64,000 nucleotides of DNA from Mycobacterium sp. Root265 (GCF_001428895.1 NZ_LMJA01000031.1:315975-379974), one strand, 5' to 3'. Positions 53,870 to 62,552 are shown, counted from the first letter of the stretch. The notes: a model not told the origin generated them from the letters alone. Program-made: numbers and translations.

Positions 53870-53885
53870 ACTATACATGTATAGC
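53870..53885. promoter_or_regulatory. Regulon palindrome, site 7
   Basis: ACTATACATGTATAGC, 15 of 16 to consensus. It lies close to the amidohydrolase start (53810) and on the left side of the divergent gap. Confidence 0.88.
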
Positions 53886-53967
53886 TTCGTCGGTCGGAGG
53901 AAATGTGTGACCGCGGCCGTAAGCGGCAACCGAGCCCAACGCGTCACAAAAGCCGCAATTCCGGCTC

Positions 53968-53983
53968 AGCTTTACATGTATAG
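53968..53983. promoter_or_regulatory. Regulon palindrome, site 8
   Basis: GCTTTACATGTATAGT, 14 of 16 to consensus, 58 bp upstream of the ACAD start at 54041. With site 7 it gives each divergent promoter its own copy. Confidence 0.85.
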
Positions 53984-54040
53984 TGACCTTGTCATGGCTC
54001 CAGTTGAGTCCCCCAGTTCCCCACCAAGGACGGTGAGCGC

Positions 54041-55339
54041 ATGCCCGACTCGGCCGCACAGCTCGGACCCGATACCAGCAGCCCGCAGGCTTTCACTGAA
54101 TCGGCCCACCGGTTCCTGTCTGCCCACGCCGAACGCACTCATGACCAGGGTGTGACCTGGGGTTCGGGCAGCGACCGCGTGTCCTATTTCGCCTCAGGCA
54201 CCGCAGAACAGGAGCACGAGGCCGTGCAGGCCGCGCGTCGCTGGCAGGGCCTGCGATACGGGCACGGCTGGGGCTGGATCACGGGCCCACAGCAGTACGG
54301 CGGTCTGGGACTCTCGGTGGCCTACCAACTGCTGTATCAGCGCGCTGAAGAGGAATACGTAGTCCCTGATACCAGCCAGCTGTCGGTTGTCGGCCTCGGG
54401 ATGGTCGGCCCTACTGTGCTGGCGCACGGCCAGCAGGAACTCCGAGATGCGCTGCTGCCGCGGATGTACCGGGGCGAGGCGGTCGCCTGCCAGCTCTTTA
54501 GCGAGCCGGCCGCAGGATCGGATCTTGCCGGCGTGCAATCGCGCGCCGTCCGGGACGGCGACAACTGGATCATCAATGGCCAAAAAGTATGGACCTCGGC
54601 AGCCCAGCATTCCGATGTCGGCGAAATTCTGTGCCGCACCGACCTGGATGCCCCCAAGCACAAAGGCCTGACAGCCTTCATGATCGACATGAAGGCGCCC
54701 GGAGTGGAGATCCGACCGCTGCGGCAGATGACCGGTGGCAGCGAATTCAACGAAGTCTTCCTCACCGATGTGCGAGTGCCCGACGGCAACCGGCTGGGCG
54801 AGGTAGACGGCGGGTGGGCGGTTGCTCTGACGACGCTAACCGCAGAGCGCGATGTGGTGGCGGGCGTGGACTCGCCGGAAGTGGCGCGCGCACTGACATC
54901 CGAACATCTCTCGGCGCTGATGCGAGCGACCTACACATGGGATGACCGTTCTCTACGCCGGCAACTCGCTGCACTACTGGCCGAGGCGCGGGCGGTGGAG
55001 AGCCTCAATGCCATGGCCGCTCGGAAGATCGAGGCCGGCCAGCCCGTCGGCCCTGAGCGCTCGGTAGCCAAACTCGTGCACGCACGCAACATCACTCGCG
55101 CAGCACATTTCGTCTCCGAGGTACTGGGTCCGCGGATCATCGCCGACAGTGGACAATGGGGCACCTTTGCGTGGTCAGACCTGTTGCTGGCCTCTCCGGC
55201 GTTACGCATTCTCGGTGGCACCGAAGAAATCATGAAGAACATCTTGGGCGAGCAAGTCCTCGGCTTGCCCAAAGAGCCGGCCGCCACGATCAAGACAACG
55301 CCAACCCAACCCCCCGCTGCCAAGGGAGCACAGCTGTGA
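54041..55339 (+). CDS. Acyl-CoA dehydrogenase (pair B, first)
   Basis: A 432-aa acyl-CoA dehydrogenase: ITGPQQYGGLGLSVAYQLLYQ, CQLFSEPAAGSDLAGVQSRA, NGQKVWTSAAQHSDVGEILCRT, PLRQMTGGSEFNEVFLTDVRVP and RILGGTEEIMKNILGEQVLGLPK. Full length with a Pro-rich tail. It overlaps the next ACAD start (GTGA), so they form a coupled pair, probably a heterotetramer. The first step of a beta-oxidation round on a bulky acyl-CoA is likely. Confidence 0.9.
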   Translation: MPDSAAQLGPDTSSPQAFTESAHRFLSAHAERTHDQGVTWGSGSDRVSYFASGTAEQEHEAVQAARRWQGLRYGHGWGWITGPQQYGGLGLSVAYQLLYQRAEEEYVVPDTSQLSVVGLGMVGPTVLAHGQQELRDALLPRMYRGEAVACQLFSEPAAGSDLAGVQSRAVRDGDNWIINGQKVWTSAAQHSDVGEILCRTDLDAPKHKGLTAFMIDMKAPGVEIRPLRQMTGGSEFNEVFLTDVRVPDGNRLGEVDGGWAVALTTLTAERDVVAGVDSPEVARALTSEHLSALMRATYTWDDRSLRRQLAALLAEARAVESLNAMAARKIEAGQPVGPERSVAKLVHARNITRAAHFVSEVLGPRIIADSGQWGTFAWSDLLLASPALRILGGTEEIMKNILGEQVLGLPKEPAATIKTTPTQPPAAKGAQL

Positions 55340-56442
55340 CCGCGACCCAAGCCGAACTCGACGAACTGCGCGCCGCGATCCGCAAGTATCTGCAGAGCCG
55401 CCTGCCGGAGACCGAGTTAATCAACGTTGCCGACGGCAAGCCGCTGGGCGTTGATTTGTTCCGTGACATGAACGATGCGTTAGGTCTTCACAGTTTGGTC
55501 ATTCCCGAAAAGTTCGGCGGCGACGGTGCTGGCCTGCCGGTGCTGGCAGTGGTTTTCGAGGAGTTGGCGCGTGCGGTAGCGCCTGTCCCCTACTTCTCCA
55601 GCTTCGCGGCGATTCAGGCCCTGCTGCTGTCCGGCGACGAAGAGCAATGCCAGGAATTGCTTCCGCGCTTTGCCGAAGGCAAAAGCCGCCCCACCATTGC
55701 CATCGCCGAGCGCGACGGTTCCTGGGATGCAGCGGTCATCAGTACCCGCGCGGTCCAGACAGAGAATTCGTGGTCGTTGAGCGGGACCAAAAACTGGGTG
55801 CCCGATGCACATGGTGCGGAGGTGTTGCTGGTCCTGGCCCGCACGACCGCAGGTCCGACGCTGTTCCGGATCGACCCACGCGCTATAGGCGTGACCGTCG
55901 AACCGATGCGTGTCCTCGACGAAACCCGCCCCCTGTACACCGTCACACTCACCGATGCCGACGCCCAACTCGTCGGCCGCGAGGGTGCTGGAGGCCATCT
56001 ACTGTCGCAGCTGCTCGATGTCACCGTGCTGGCGCTGTGCGCCGAACAGGTGGGTCTCGCGCAACGATGCCTGGAGATCAGCGTGGACTACGCCAAGGTG
56101 CGCACGCAGTTCGGGCGCCCGATCGGCAGCTTCCAGGCCGTCAAACACCTGTGCGCGGAAATTCTCACCCATGTCGAGATGGCCCGCGCCGCAACAGAGG
56201 ACGCCATCCACAGCGCCGACGAACACTCGGATAGGGCCTCCGCTGATGCGGCGGCGGCGCATCTAACGTGCAGTGCGGCCGCGATGTTCGCGGCCAAGGA
56301 GACCATCCAGGTGCTCGGCGGCATCGGATTCACCTGGGACCACCCCGCCCATGTGTACTTCCGCCGAGCAGCATCATCGCAGCTGCTGCTCGGCGGGCCT
56401 GCCGTCAGCCATGAGCGTCTGCTGGACCGCTTGGGCATCTAG
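55336..56442 (+). CDS. Acyl-CoA dehydrogenase (pair B, second)
   Basis: A 368-aa acyl-CoA-dehydrogenase-like protein with GTG start at 55336 in GTGA overlap with the previous gene (AGGGAG upstream). GLHSLVIPEKFGGDGAGLPVLAVVFEELARAVAPVPYF, AERDGSWDAAVIS in place of the usual TEPxAGSD flavin loop, QFGRPIGSFQAVKHLCAEI and QVLGGIGFTWDHPAHVYFRRA. The altered flavin region fits the non- or half-catalytic partner of a two-gene FadE heterotetramer. Convergent with the hydrolase gene, 32 bp away. Confidence 0.88.
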   Translation: MTATQAELDELRAAIRKYLQSRLPETELINVADGKPLGVDLFRDMNDALGLHSLVIPEKFGGDGAGLPVLAVVFEELARAVAPVPYFSSFAAIQALLLSGDEEQCQELLPRFAEGKSRPTIAIAERDGSWDAAVISTRAVQTENSWSLSGTKNWVPDAHGAEVLLVLARTTAGPTLFRIDPRAIGVTVEPMRVLDETRPLYTVTLTDADAQLVGREGAGGHLLSQLLDVTVLALCAEQVGLAQRCLEISVDYAKVRTQFGRPIGSFQAVKHLCAEILTHVEMARAATEDAIHSADEHSDRASADAAAAHLTCSAAAMFAAKETIQVLGGIGFTWDHPAHVYFRRAASSQLLLGGPAVSHERLLDRLGI

Positions 56443-56474
56443 CCCGCGCGGACCAGCAGACGCTCGCTCGCGGC

Positions 56475-57575
56475 TCAGAAGCAGTCGGCGGCCATATTCG
56501 CGATGTTGATGATCCTGTTCAAACCGGCACGCGACTGCTCGTAGCCCGATGCCGGGTAGCCGTTGGTCAGAAATGCGAAGGACAAGCCGGTCTCGGGGTC
56601 GGCGAACCCGATCTGCGACGGTGCGCCACCGTGTCCGAAGGTAACGGGGCTGCACGCGGTGGGCAGGAATCCCCGAGACAATCCGTCGTCCCCGGCTACC
56701 AGGACGAACAACGCCACGTTGCCCGGCACGCTGCGGGTACCGCCACGCTCGCCAACGACCGGCAGGGTGACCCGCACCCGCAGCGCATCGGCTACTACAT
56801 CACGACGCCACAGCGACGATCCCATCAGCCCCTGATACCAGCCGGCGAGATCCGAGGCGGTGGCGACCATGGAGTGGCTGGGCTCACCGGCGGCCAGGAT
56901 TTCCGGGCGCGATAGATACCACGGCCCCCAGGGATTGACCTCGCCGCCGTCGTCGTCACCCGTGCGCACAAACGGCGCTACGTCGCCTTGATCCTCAAGT
57001 GAGGGACCGATTTCGATGGTAGGTAGGCCGAGGGGGCCGGTCAGCTCGTCTGCGAGATACTGATCGATGGGACGCCCGGTCACCCGCTGACAGAGTTCGC
57101 CGATGACCCAGGCGGCAGAGGTGAGATGGAACTGCAACTCGCTGCCCGGCGCGGCCGTGAGCCGCCACTTTGCGAACGCAGCAAGACGTTCCGGGCGGCT
57201 GAGCATTGCGGGATAAGCCAGCGGCGCCAGCGGAAAACCGCCGACATGGGTCAGGACCTGCTCCACCGTGACCGAGTCTTTGCCATTGGTGCCGAACTCA
57301 GGGATGTAGGACGCCACAGTACGGGTGATGTCGAGCAGCCCGTCGGATATCAGCTTCCACACCACCCCGGCGACCACGGGCCGTCCAGCTGACTGCAGTA
57401 CATAGCGCGTTGATGTGTCGGCGTCGCCGAAGGATTCAAAGGCATACTCGTGCCCAGCGACGTTGAAAGCTACCTGCGCCGAGGGCAACGTGCCCGCGTC
57501 GATCTCGAGTCGGACGCGATCCATGACCAGCGCAATACGCCGAGGATCCGGTACAGGGTGGGTGTGTTGAGTCAT
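56475..57575 (-). CDS. Serine beta-lactamase-like hydrolase with altered active site
   Basis: A 366-aa protein of the class-C beta-lactamase/esterase fold (DGLLDITRTVASYIPEFGTNGKDSVTVEQVLTHVGGFPLAP, TSAAWVIGELCQRVTGRPIDQYLADEL, GHGGAPSQIGFADPETGLSFAFLTNG). The serine position is S62, but the motif reads S-A-G-R65 instead of S-x-x-K, and the tyrosine position is F149 (QFHLTSAAW). So the lysine and tyrosine of the catalytic centre are replaced. It may be inactive or use other chemistry. Divergent from the TetR gene across palindrome site 9. Confidence 0.85.
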   Translation of the reverse strand: MTQHTHPVPDPRRIALVMDRVRLEIDAGTLPSAQVAFNVAGHEYAFESFGDADTSTRYVLQSAGRPVVAGVVWKLISDGLLDITRTVASYIPEFGTNGKDSVTVEQVLTHVGGFPLAPLAYPAMLSRPERLAAFAKWRLTAAPGSELQFHLTSAAWVIGELCQRVTGRPIDQYLADELTGPLGLPTIEIGPSLEDQGDVAPFVRTGDDDGGEVNPWGPWYLSRPEILAAGEPSHSMVATASDLAGWYQGLMGSSLWRRDVVADALRVRVTLPVVGERGGTRSVPGNVALFVLVAGDDGLSRGFLPTACSPVTFGHGGAPSQIGFADPETGLSFAFLTNGYPASGYEQSRAGLNRIINIANMAADCF

Positions 57576-57633
57576 GTTCTACCTTTCGTCTCTTTGCGTG
57601 TCACACTCGGCCAGGTGGCAATACATCCGTCGG

Positions 57634-57649
57634 CCTATACGCGTATGGT
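57634..57649. promoter_or_regulatory. Regulon palindrome, site 9 (variant, hydrolase / TetR promoter)
   Basis: CCTATACGCGTATGGT, 12 of 16 to consensus with CG instead of AT at the centre. It lies between the hydrolase (start 57575) and the TetR gene (start 57688). A weaker site at the regulator's own promoter is a common autoregulation layout. Confidence 0.7.
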
Positions 57650-57687
57650 CAAGTGCGGTATGTGGCTCATGATCGGTCGGAGGAAAA

Positions 57688-58362
57688 GTGGCCAAGCGAC
57701 GTAGTGCCGTCGAACGGGTTCCGCTGACGCGGGAGCTCATCTCATCGGTCGCCGCCGATCTGATCAAGGCGGAAGGCATCGAGGCCCTTACCATGCGCAC
57801 AGTCGCCGCCAAACTCGGCGTCTCGGCCATGGCGCTCTACCATCATGTCGCCGACAAAGACGAAATCGTGCGCCTGGTCGGCGACGACATCCTGGCCCAT
57901 ATCGAGCTTCCCGATCCTGAATCCGGCGACTGGCGCGACCTGCTCACCCAGGTGGTTCACGCCACGCACGAGGCACTGCTCAGCGTGCCGGGAATGACCT
58001 CTGTGTTGTTGACGCGCACCCTGCTGCCTCATGCGCGTCGGCTGCTGTTCTTCTGCATCGGCCAATTCGAACGTGCCGGCCTCAGCGCCGAAGAGGCCAA
58101 ACTGGCCTACGCAGGATTGCACCAACTCAGCATCGGACGCTTGATGGTCGAGTCGAGCTCCAACTTCGACATCCACACCCGTTTGCCCGACGACGATGAC
58201 CTCCTGGTCTACATGGACGCACTGCACAGCCGAGCCTCCTTCCATTCAGCGCTGGCGGGGCTGCTCGACCATTACGCGCCCGCGCCGCCCCCCAAGCGGA
58301 CCGCTCCGCGAAAATCGTTGGCTACACCGCGGAAAGCACCGGCAAAGCGGACCAAGCGCTGA
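57688..58362 (+). CDS. TetR-family regulator, candidate master regulator of the cluster
   Basis: A 224-aa TetR protein: HTH at about residues 35-57 (TMRTVAAKLGVSAMALYHHV), a C-terminal ligand domain and a Lys/Arg-rich tail (PKRTAPRKS...PAKRTKR) that may help bind DNA. It is the only regulator within the catabolic cluster, and a variant of the cluster palindrome lies in its promoter. It is therefore the most likely protein to bind the shared operators, probably as a repressor released by a pathway acyl-CoA. That link is inferred from position only. Confidence 0.9.
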   Translation: MAKRRSAVERVPLTRELISSVAADLIKAEGIEALTMRTVAAKLGVSAMALYHHVADKDEIVRLVGDDILAHIELPDPESGDWRDLLTQVVHATHEALLSVPGMTSVLLTRTLLPHARRLLFFCIGQFERAGLSAEEAKLAYAGLHQLSIGRLMVESSSNFDIHTRLPDDDDLLVYMDALHSRASFHSALAGLLDHYAPAPPPKRTAPRKSLATPRKAPAKRTKR

Positions 58363-58366
58363 TCGA

Positions 58367-58382
58367 ACTATACATGTAAAGC
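58367..58382. promoter_or_regulatory. Regulon palindrome, site 10 (ferredoxin-P450 promoter)
   Basis: ACTATACATGTAAAGC, 14 of 16 to consensus. It lies 21 bp upstream of the ferredoxin ATG. A TAGCAT -10-like hexamer at 58392-58397 is only 6 bp from the ATG, so the transcript may be leaderless and the operator would cover the promoter's upstream part. Confidence 0.85.
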
Positions 58383-58403
58383 TCTCCCTGTTAGCATGGT
58401 CAC

Positions 58404-58598
58404 ATGCGCTTGGAGATCGACCTGACCGCGTGCGTGGGGCACGGCCGTTGCTACGCCGAAGCACCGAACGTAATAGACGCCGACGACGAGGGACGCGCCA
58501 TAGCGCTGCTCACTGAGGTACCTGATCAGTGGCACACCGAAGCACGCTTGGCGGCTGACAGCTGCCCAGAGCAGGCTATCCACCTCCACGAGTCCTGA
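58404..58598 (+). CDS. Ferredoxin of the P450 type (single cluster)
   Basis: A 64-aa ferredoxin with C10-VGHGR-C16 and a later SCPEQAI: the C-x2-H/G-x2-C...CP pattern of [3Fe-4S]-type ferredoxins that feed bacterial P450s (the second Cys of a 4Fe motif is replaced by His). It should deliver electrons to the P450 encoded next, 44 bp downstream. No ferredoxin reductase gene is seen here. Only 21 bp separate it from palindrome site 10. Confidence 0.92.
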   Translation: MRLEIDLTACVGHGRCYAEAPNVIDADDEGRAIALLTEVPDQWHTEARLAADSCPEQAIHLHES

Positions 58599-58642
58599 TG
58601 ACGGACTGTCGAGAATCTGTCCCACGTCCAAAGGAGAGCGCA

Positions 58643-59869
58643 GTGCGCACAGACATCCACGAGATCGGCATGGCCGACATGACGCCCGCGATGCGCGCGG
58701 CCATCCTCTATGAAGCCAATCCGACCTTCAGCGTCGATGATCCGCGACCCGTGTGGGACGAACTTCTGCGCGATTATCCCGTCATCAAATGGGAGATGGG
58801 CGTCGGGTTCTTCCGCGCCGATGACATCACTGCGGCCGGCCGCCATCCCGGAGTCATTTCGGTCAACCCGTACACCGGGCTCTCGATGGGCATGGGGTCA
58901 CGAGATCAGTTGATACCCCTGCACTTAACCGGCGACACCCACCTTCGCTACCGCAAGCTACTGACTCCGCTGCTGACCGCCAAACGCATGGAACCGTGGG
59001 GGGATGCGGTCCGCGAGCTCACCGATGAGTTGATCGACGGATTCATCGGCGACGGCCACGCCGAACTCTACGAGCAAGTGTGCCAGCCACTTCCGACGAA
59101 GATCTTCCTCCGCTTGTTCGGTCTGCCGCAGGATGACCGGGAAGCTCTCATCCAATTCAAGGATGACATCCTGAGCGCCACCGGCGACACGCTCGACGGT
59201 CGCGAACAGGCCGGAATCGCCGCCGGGGACCGGTTGCGTGAACACCTGTCCAAGCGGCTCGCCGAGCGCAAGAACGAACCGCACGGCGAGGATCTGATCA
59301 GTCAATTCCTGACCTTCGAGCTCGACGGACACAAACTGACCGACGATGAGATCGTGAACCTGATGCACATGTTCACCATCGCCGGTCTCGATACTGTGAC
59401 CTCGTCACTATCGGTGCAGTTCGCCTTCCTGGCCACTCATCCCGAGGAACGCCAGCGGCTGGTCGCAAACCCTTCGCTGTGGCCGACTGCCGTGGAAGAG
59501 CTGATGCGCACCGAATCCCCTGTACCACAGGGTGGTTTGCGTTGGGCTGCAGAGGATATTGAGATCAACGGCGTTGAGGTCAAGAAAGGTCACATGATCT
59601 TCCTGGGCTGGGCCAGCGCCAACATCGATCCCTCCGTGTTCGAGGATCCAATGGGTGTCGACTTGACCCGAAAACCCAACCGGCACATGTCCTTTGCTGT
59701 CGGCCTACATCGTTGCCTGGGATCGCACCTGGCGCGTCTGGAGATGGTTGCGGCGTTGAACCGATTCCATGAGCGCATTCCCTCCTACACCGTGACCGAG
59801 GGCGACCCGATCCGGTACCAAGCAATCCCCGGTATCCGCTCGGCAACCCGAATTCCGGTCAGCTTCTGA
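58643..59869 (+). CDS. Cytochrome P450 monooxygenase
   Basis: A 408-aa bacterial P450: I-helix AGLDT (D250, T251), ExxR at E286-R289, haem ligand C358 in FAVGLHRCLG. The N-terminal helices are of normal length. The GTG at 58643 has AAAGGAG 6 nt upstream and was preferred to the ATG at 58598. It would hydroxylate the pathway substrate with the preceding ferredoxin as partner; a hydroxyl placed here could be oxidised by the GMC or SDR enzymes. Substrate class is not readable. Confidence 0.95.
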   Translation: MRTDIHEIGMADMTPAMRAAILYEANPTFSVDDPRPVWDELLRDYPVIKWEMGVGFFRADDITAAGRHPGVISVNPYTGLSMGMGSRDQLIPLHLTGDTHLRYRKLLTPLLTAKRMEPWGDAVRELTDELIDGFIGDGHAELYEQVCQPLPTKIFLRLFGLPQDDREALIQFKDDILSATGDTLDGREQAGIAAGDRLREHLSKRLAERKNEPHGEDLISQFLTFELDGHKLTDDEIVNLMHMFTIAGLDTVTSSLSVQFAFLATHPEERQRLVANPSLWPTAVEELMRTESPVPQGGLRWAAEDIEINGVEVKKGHMIFLGWASANIDPSVFEDPMGVDLTRKPNRHMSFAVGLHRCLGSHLARLEMVAALNRFHERIPSYTVTEGDPIRYQAIPGIRSATRIPVSF

Positions 59870-59959
59870 TCGCATCACCTCGGAGTGGACGGCAGCTGGC
59901 CCGCCCAGCGGCTACCCCACTCTGCCCCTTCTGCAGACCGCCAATCGAGAGGCGTTCAG

Positions 59960-60070
59960 ATGGACCCGAATCCTGACTACGACATCAGCGACGAAGTGGA
60001 GTACGGCTTCAGCTGGTTTGCCTGGATTCTGCGTGGCCAGTATCCCCCGCCGGGTTATCCGCCGGCCTGA
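59960..60070 (+). CDS. Possible 36-aa small protein
   Basis: A short ORF from an ATG at 59960, 90 bp after the P450 and on the same strand, with GAGAGG upstream. The sequence starts MDPNPDYDISDEVEYGFSWF and ends in PPPGYPPA, a composition that looks made rather than random (acidic front, aromatic patch, Pro-rich end). I do not recognise it. It ends 3 bp before the stop of the convergent FadD gene. Confidence 0.4.
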   Translation: MDPNPDYDISDEVEYGFSWFAWILRGQYPPPGYPPA

Positions 60071-60073
60071 TCG

Positions 60074-61684
60074 TCAACCCTGGCCCCGGACCATCCTACG
60101 AAGATCAGCTTTGCGGACTTTGCCCGCAGCTGTGCGTGGGAAGTCGGCTACCTGGTGTCGAATCTCCTCTGGCCATTTGTATTTGGCCAGTCCGGCTGCA
60201 GTCAGCGCCCGCTGCACAGCGTCGATTCCAGGCGGCGCGTGACCGGAATTCGGTCGAATGAAGGCGCAGCCATGTTCACCGGTGCGGGGATCTGGTGCCG
60301 CAACCACTGCAGCTTCCCTCACCTCCGGCATCGCGTTGAGAATGGCTTCGACCTCGGCGGCACTGACATTCATCCCGGCACGAATGATGATGTCTTTCTT
60401 GCGGTCCATGACCACGACATGGCCGCGATCATCACGGGTGCCGATGTCGCCAGTGCGAAACCAGCCACGGTCGAAGGCCTCCTCGTTCATCGCAGGATTG
60501 AGGTAGCCACTAAACAGGTCGGGGCCGCGAGTTTGGAGCTCGCCCGGTTGCCCTGAGCTGCAGACGCGGCCACTGTCATCGACGATTCGCACGTCGACGC
60601 CGGTGTTCACGTGCCCGTCGGTGCCTGCACGTACCGACAGTTCATCCTCGACACGTCCCAGGGAGATGCTTGGGTGTTCGGTACAGCCGTAACTGCGGGT
60701 AGCCACGATGCCGCATGATTGTGCCCGCTGCACCAGGGCCGCACTTACCGTCGCGCCGCCGAGGAACGCCTGACCGATCAGTTCATGATGCTTTGGCGTG
60801 CATGACGGATCGTCGAGCAGCGTTTGCAGAAAAATGGGCGCTCCGCTGCCGGCAGTGAGGTTGTGGCGTGTAATCAGCGCCAACGCCGCGGTCGCATCCC
60901 AATAGTCCATGAGATGGATATCGCGACCGATCAGCGGTGGCACCAGCAGCGAGATCAGCATCCCCGTGACGTGACTGACCGGGGACGTGCTCAACATCGG
61001 CCGTGGCGATCCGGCCAACATCGGTGCCATGTGCAGTCTGGCCTCGGCCACCAGCGCGCGATGAGTGAGTATCACGCCCTTCGGTTCGGCGGTGCTGCCT
61101 GATGTCCAGCCGATCACCGCGGGCGCCGCCGGATCGATGCGTACCGCGCTTCGGTCAATTGCGGAGTCGACAAGCGCGTTGAAACCGAGGACGCGGGTTG
61201 AGCGCGACGGTGCTCCGACAAGGACGACGTATTCGGTGCACTGCCCCACAAGTGCGGCAAGATCGGCCGCCTCTGGGCCGTGGGCGTCGAGAATCACTGC
61301 CCGGGCTCCGCAATGCTGAACGGCGGTGAGAACCTCACGGGGTGCCATCGCGTGGCTCAGCGGCACCAGAACCACGCCAGAATGCGCGAGCCCGTAGAAC
61401 ACCGCCGCGGCTTCAATACTGTTCGGCAACTGAAAGGCCACAACCTCGCCTGGGCGCAGCCCGCGGGCTGCCAATCCTGCACCCAATCGGTGTCCGAGAT
61501 CGCGGACGTCGGACATCGACACCTGTTGCGAAGCGGCGCGGCTGTGCAGCCACATCGTGCGATTGCCGGCGCCGCCCATAGATGTGGCCAGCAGGTCGGC
61601 CAGCGATGTGTCCGTCCACCAACCTTTTCGGCGATACCGGTGGGCGAGCTGCTGGTCCGGTTCCACGATGTCGAGGTCAAACAT
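60074..61684 (-). CDS. Acyl-CoA synthetase (FadD-type)
   Basis: A 536-aa ANL ligase: P-loop WTSGSTAEPKGVILTH (Ala replaces the second Gly; lysine kept), YGCTEHPS, GYLNPAMNEEAFDRGWFRTGDIG, DRKKDIIIRAGMNVSAAEVE and A10 lysine FPRTAAGKVRKADL. Expected to activate a carboxylic acid to its CoA ester. It is divergent from the enoyl-CoA hydratase at 61752 with palindrome site 11 between. One of three complete FadD-like genes in the window. Confidence 0.91.
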   Translation of the reverse strand: MFDLDIVEPDQQLAHRYRRKGWWTDTSLADLLATSMGGAGNRTMWLHSRAASQQVSMSDVRDLGHRLGAGLAARGLRPGEVVAFQLPNSIEAAAVFYGLAHSGVVLVPLSHAMAPREVLTAVQHCGARAVILDAHGPEAADLAALVGQCTEYVVLVGAPSRSTRVLGFNALVDSAIDRSAVRIDPAAPAVIGWTSGSTAEPKGVILTHRALVAEARLHMAPMLAGSPRPMLSTSPVSHVTGMLISLLVPPLIGRDIHLMDYWDATAALALITRHNLTAGSGAPIFLQTLLDDPSCTPKHHELIGQAFLGGATVSAALVQRAQSCGIVATRSYGCTEHPSISLGRVEDELSVRAGTDGHVNTGVDVRIVDDSGRVCSSGQPGELQTRGPDLFSGYLNPAMNEEAFDRGWFRTGDIGTRDDRGHVVVMDRKKDIIIRAGMNVSAAEVEAILNAMPEVREAAVVAAPDPRTGEHGCAFIRPNSGHAPPGIDAVQRALTAAGLAKYKWPEEIRHQVADFPRTAAGKVRKADLRRMVRGQG

Positions 61685-61703
61685 GGCTGCTCCCGATCGG
61701 ATC

Positions 61704-61719
61704 GCTATACATGTAAAGT
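61704..61719. promoter_or_regulatory. Regulon palindrome, site 11
   Basis: GCTATACATGTAAAGT, 14 of 16 to consensus. It lies in the gap between the FadD gene (start 61684) and the ECH gene (start 61752). Confidence 0.85.
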
Positions 61720-61751
61720 AGTCAGAAGATTACCGAATCCGAGGAGCTTCA

Positions 61752-62552
61752 ATGGCCGAGTTCGCCGACGCTGGATACGACCTCTCACCCGAGGTCACCG
61801 TCAGGCCAGACGGTCCGGTTCGCATTGTCACCCTGAACCGCCCCGATCAACTCAACGGCGCGAACCGGGCAATGCACCAGACGCTGGCACGACTGTGGCC
61901 ACTCATCGACGCTGACAACGACGCGCGGGCAGTCGTGCTCACCGGTAACGGATCTGCGTTCAGCGCGGGCGGCGACTTCGACTATATGCAGGAGAACCTC
62001 GACGATGAGAAGCTGCGCTCGCAGACCATGCAGGAGGGTCGATTGATCATCGAAGGCATGGTGCGTTGCCGAGTGCCCATAGTGGCCGCCGTCAACGGAC
62101 CTGCAGTCGGTTTGGGGTGCAGCCTGGCTGTCCTGAGCGACATAGTGCTGATGGCCGAGGGCAGCTTCTTGGCCGATCCACACCTGCGCATGGGATTGGT
62201 CCCTGGCGACGGCGGGATGGCATGGCCGGCGCTCATCGGCCTGTCACGCGCCAAAGAGTACCTGTTTCTGGGCAGCCGAATTCCTGCCGAGGAAGCCGTC
62301 CGTTTCGGGCTCGCCAGTCGCGTGGTGCCGGCTGCGACTCTGTTGGATGAGGCTCTGAGCCTGGCACATCGGCTGGCCGCGGTGCCCGCCCAGGCGCTGC
62401 AGAGCACCAAGAAGGCACTGAACGGCTATTTGGAGGCCCAGCTCTACAACGCCTTCGACACGGCGCTCACAGGCGAGCTGGCCAGTATGCACTCCGACGA
62501 ACATCGTCAGGCCGTGGCCGTTGCACGGGCAAAGTCGGCAGCGGCCCGCTGA
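61752..62552 (+). CDS. Enoyl-CoA hydratase/isomerase
   Basis: A 266-aa crotonase: SAGGDFDYMQENL and VNGPAVGLGCSLAVLSDIVLMAEGSFLADPHLRMGLVPGDGGMAWP, where the usual catalytic Glu positions read P-G-D-G-G (Asp only). This Asp form is common in isomerase or hydrolase members, so plain hydration is not certain. GAGGAG lies upstream of the ATG. Alone on its strand; convergent with the kinase gene 7 bp away. Confidence 0.88.
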   Translation: MAEFADAGYDLSPEVTVRPDGPVRIVTLNRPDQLNGANRAMHQTLARLWPLIDADNDARAVVLTGNGSAFSAGGDFDYMQENLDDEKLRSQTMQEGRLIIEGMVRCRVPIVAAVNGPAVGLGCSLAVLSDIVLMAEGSFLADPHLRMGLVPGDGGMAWPALIGLSRAKEYLFLGSRIPAEEAVRFGLASRVVPAATLLDEALSLAHRLAAVPAQALQSTKKALNGYLEAQLYNAFDTALTGELASMHSDEHRQAVAVARAKSAAAR

